This document shows, in pieces, positions 5,773 to 6,569 of a stretch of 6,569 nt of DNA; the first letter of the stretch is position 1; every line of letters starts with the position of its first letter. The position numbers were made by a program, and so were the translations under genes. The DNA comes from Bacteroidales bacterium (GTDB lineage: Bacteria > Bacteroidota > Bacteroidia > Bacteroidales > UBA7960). The stretch is from the NCBI GenBank assembly GCA_003451785.1, contig DMJL01000130.1, forward strand, positions 1-6,569. Reading direction: 5' to 3'. The notes beneath the pieces are model-generated. The model did not search any database and had not been told where the DNA came from. It was given only the letters and a program-made list of their open reading frames with translations.

Positions 5773-6569
5773 ATGAAAACACATATTAAGAAAATCCTTC
5801 TTAGACTATTGACAATAACATGTCTATCAGTGGCTGTATCTTGCGATAGCAGCTATTTGGAATTCGATCAGTTGCCAGATCTCAACAATGATGCAGTATT
5901 TTTACTTCCGCTTGTAAACTCAGATATTTCCATTGACGATATTATACCCGACGAAGACAACGACATTTTCGTAGTTGGTGCCGACCATCAGATTAGTCTG
6001 GTATTCAATGAGAGGGTATTATCCGTAACTGCTTCGGAATTCTACGAAATGCCTGAACAAACTATAAACATCTCTGCACCGGTTTTTTCGGTTGCAGATT
6101 TGCCTGTTGTGGAGCGCACCTTGGAGATTAATACAGGCATGGACGATCGCTTGGACTCAGTTAGATTTTCGGCCGGTAATTTATTTTTTCAACTTAGTTC
6201 GCCGGCATTATTGGCTGCGGGGCATCGGGTTACTGCGATTATTGTATTTCCAGAAGTGAGAACTTCCATAGGGCAGCCCCTTAGGGTGGAGGTTCCGCTT
6301 ACCCCCACTGCAAATTCCAGAAGTGTTTCCTTGGCAAATGTTTTTTTCCCATTTCACAGCGTGGGGAATATTCACAATAACTTCGACATGGAGGTGCAGG
6401 TTCGTTTCGATGTAATAGGCCCTGGCTCTAATGGTCCTTTTGATCTTAATTTCACTACGCAATTTTCTGGGCTAAAAGTACATTCAGTAGCTGGCATAAT
6501 TGCTCCTCGCAGCGTTGCTTTGGCACCTACTACTATGGACTTGCCCATGTTTGGTGCTAATTTCTACGG
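5773..6569 (+). CDS. Putative surface lipoprotein, 3' end cut by the window
   Basis: The frame is open from the ATG at 5773 to the window end, giving 265 residues without a stop. The N-terminus is a lipoprotein signal: basic residues (MKTHIKK), a hydrophobic core, and a lipobox ending AVS before C24. D25, S26 and S27 follow the cysteine; in Bacteroidota a polar or acidic tail after the lipid anchor is linked to export to the cell surface. The rest alternates short beta-strand-like stretches, for example AVFLLPLVNSDISIDDII at 41-58, HRVTAIIVFPEVRT at 151-164 and MEVQVRFDVIG at 206-216, suggesting beta-sandwich domains. I do not recognise the family. No catalytic motif is visible. ATGs at 5766 and 5773 come from a tandem GCATGAA repeat (5764-5777), but the first stops after seven codons, so 5773 is the start. 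A palindrome lies 34 bp upstream. Confidence 0.8.
   Translation, partial: MKTHIKKILLRLLTITCLSVAVSCDSSYLEFDQLPDLNNDAVFLLPLVNSDISIDDIIPDEDNDIFVVGADHQISLVFNERVLSVTASEFYEMPEQTINISAPVFSVADLPVVERTLEINTGMDDRLDSVRFSAGNLFFQLSSPALLAAGHRVTAIIVFPEVRTSIGQPLRVEVPLTPTANSRSVSLANVFFPFHSVGNIHNNFDMEVQVRFDVIGPGSNGPFDLNFTTQFSGLKVHSVAGIIAPRSVALAPTTMDLPMFGANFY

Noticed and set aside
6208..6462. An 84-codon minus-strand open frame.
   Set aside because: It lies wholly antisense to the lipoprotein gene, which has a signal peptide and consistent protein character. It is a shadow frame.

Overview
The window looks like chromosomal DNA of a member of the Bacteroidota, probably from the flavobacteria/cytophaga side. The DNA is AT-rich and start codons lack strong Shine-Dalgarno sequences. 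Several upstream regions carry the Bacteroidota-type -7 element TAnnTTTG. The gene set also fits: a short AMP nucleosidase, a stand-alone HsdR-N-like protein beside holA, and a lipoprotein with a polar stretch after the lipobox cysteine. I see no insertion sequence, CRISPR array, tRNA or rRNA.

Left part (1-1430). A bidirectional terminator-like hairpin opens the window (1-30). Next comes a minus-strand gene for an exported PHP-family metallo-phosphoesterase (169-1269). Its upstream region holds a good -7 element and two TTGCAA-centred palindromes exactly 50 bp apart.

Middle (1429-4445). Four minus-strand genes lie close together and read amn (AMP nucleosidase), holA (DNA polymerase III delta), an EVE-domain protein, and a CvpA-family membrane protein. 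The EVE and CvpA genes overlap by ATGA. amn to holA is 29 bp; holA to the EVE gene is about 100 bp, so a second promoter there is possible. Divergent from amn is a 149-residue stand-alone PD-(D/E)xK protein of the HsdR N-terminal type. The -7 elements of the two divergent transcripts face each other about 8 bp apart, which also argues for the shorter starts of both proteins.

Right part (4896-6569). About 880 bp has no convincing protein gene. Its most striking content is a structured RNA candidate at about 5396-5591. It is a long interrupted rod with a closing stem, a central bubble and a long terminal hairpin, and it ends in seven Ts after a short local hairpin. Size and shape resemble 6S RNA, the RNA mimic of an open promoter. 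A 20-bp perfect-arm palindrome then precedes a plus-strand lipoprotein gene that runs off the window end (5773-6569).

The genes mix housekeeping functions (replication clamp loading, purine salvage) with surface functions (exported phosphoesterase, lipoprotein). The best candidate for something undescribed is the RNA at 5396-5591. The orphan nuclease-fold protein beside holA is the second.
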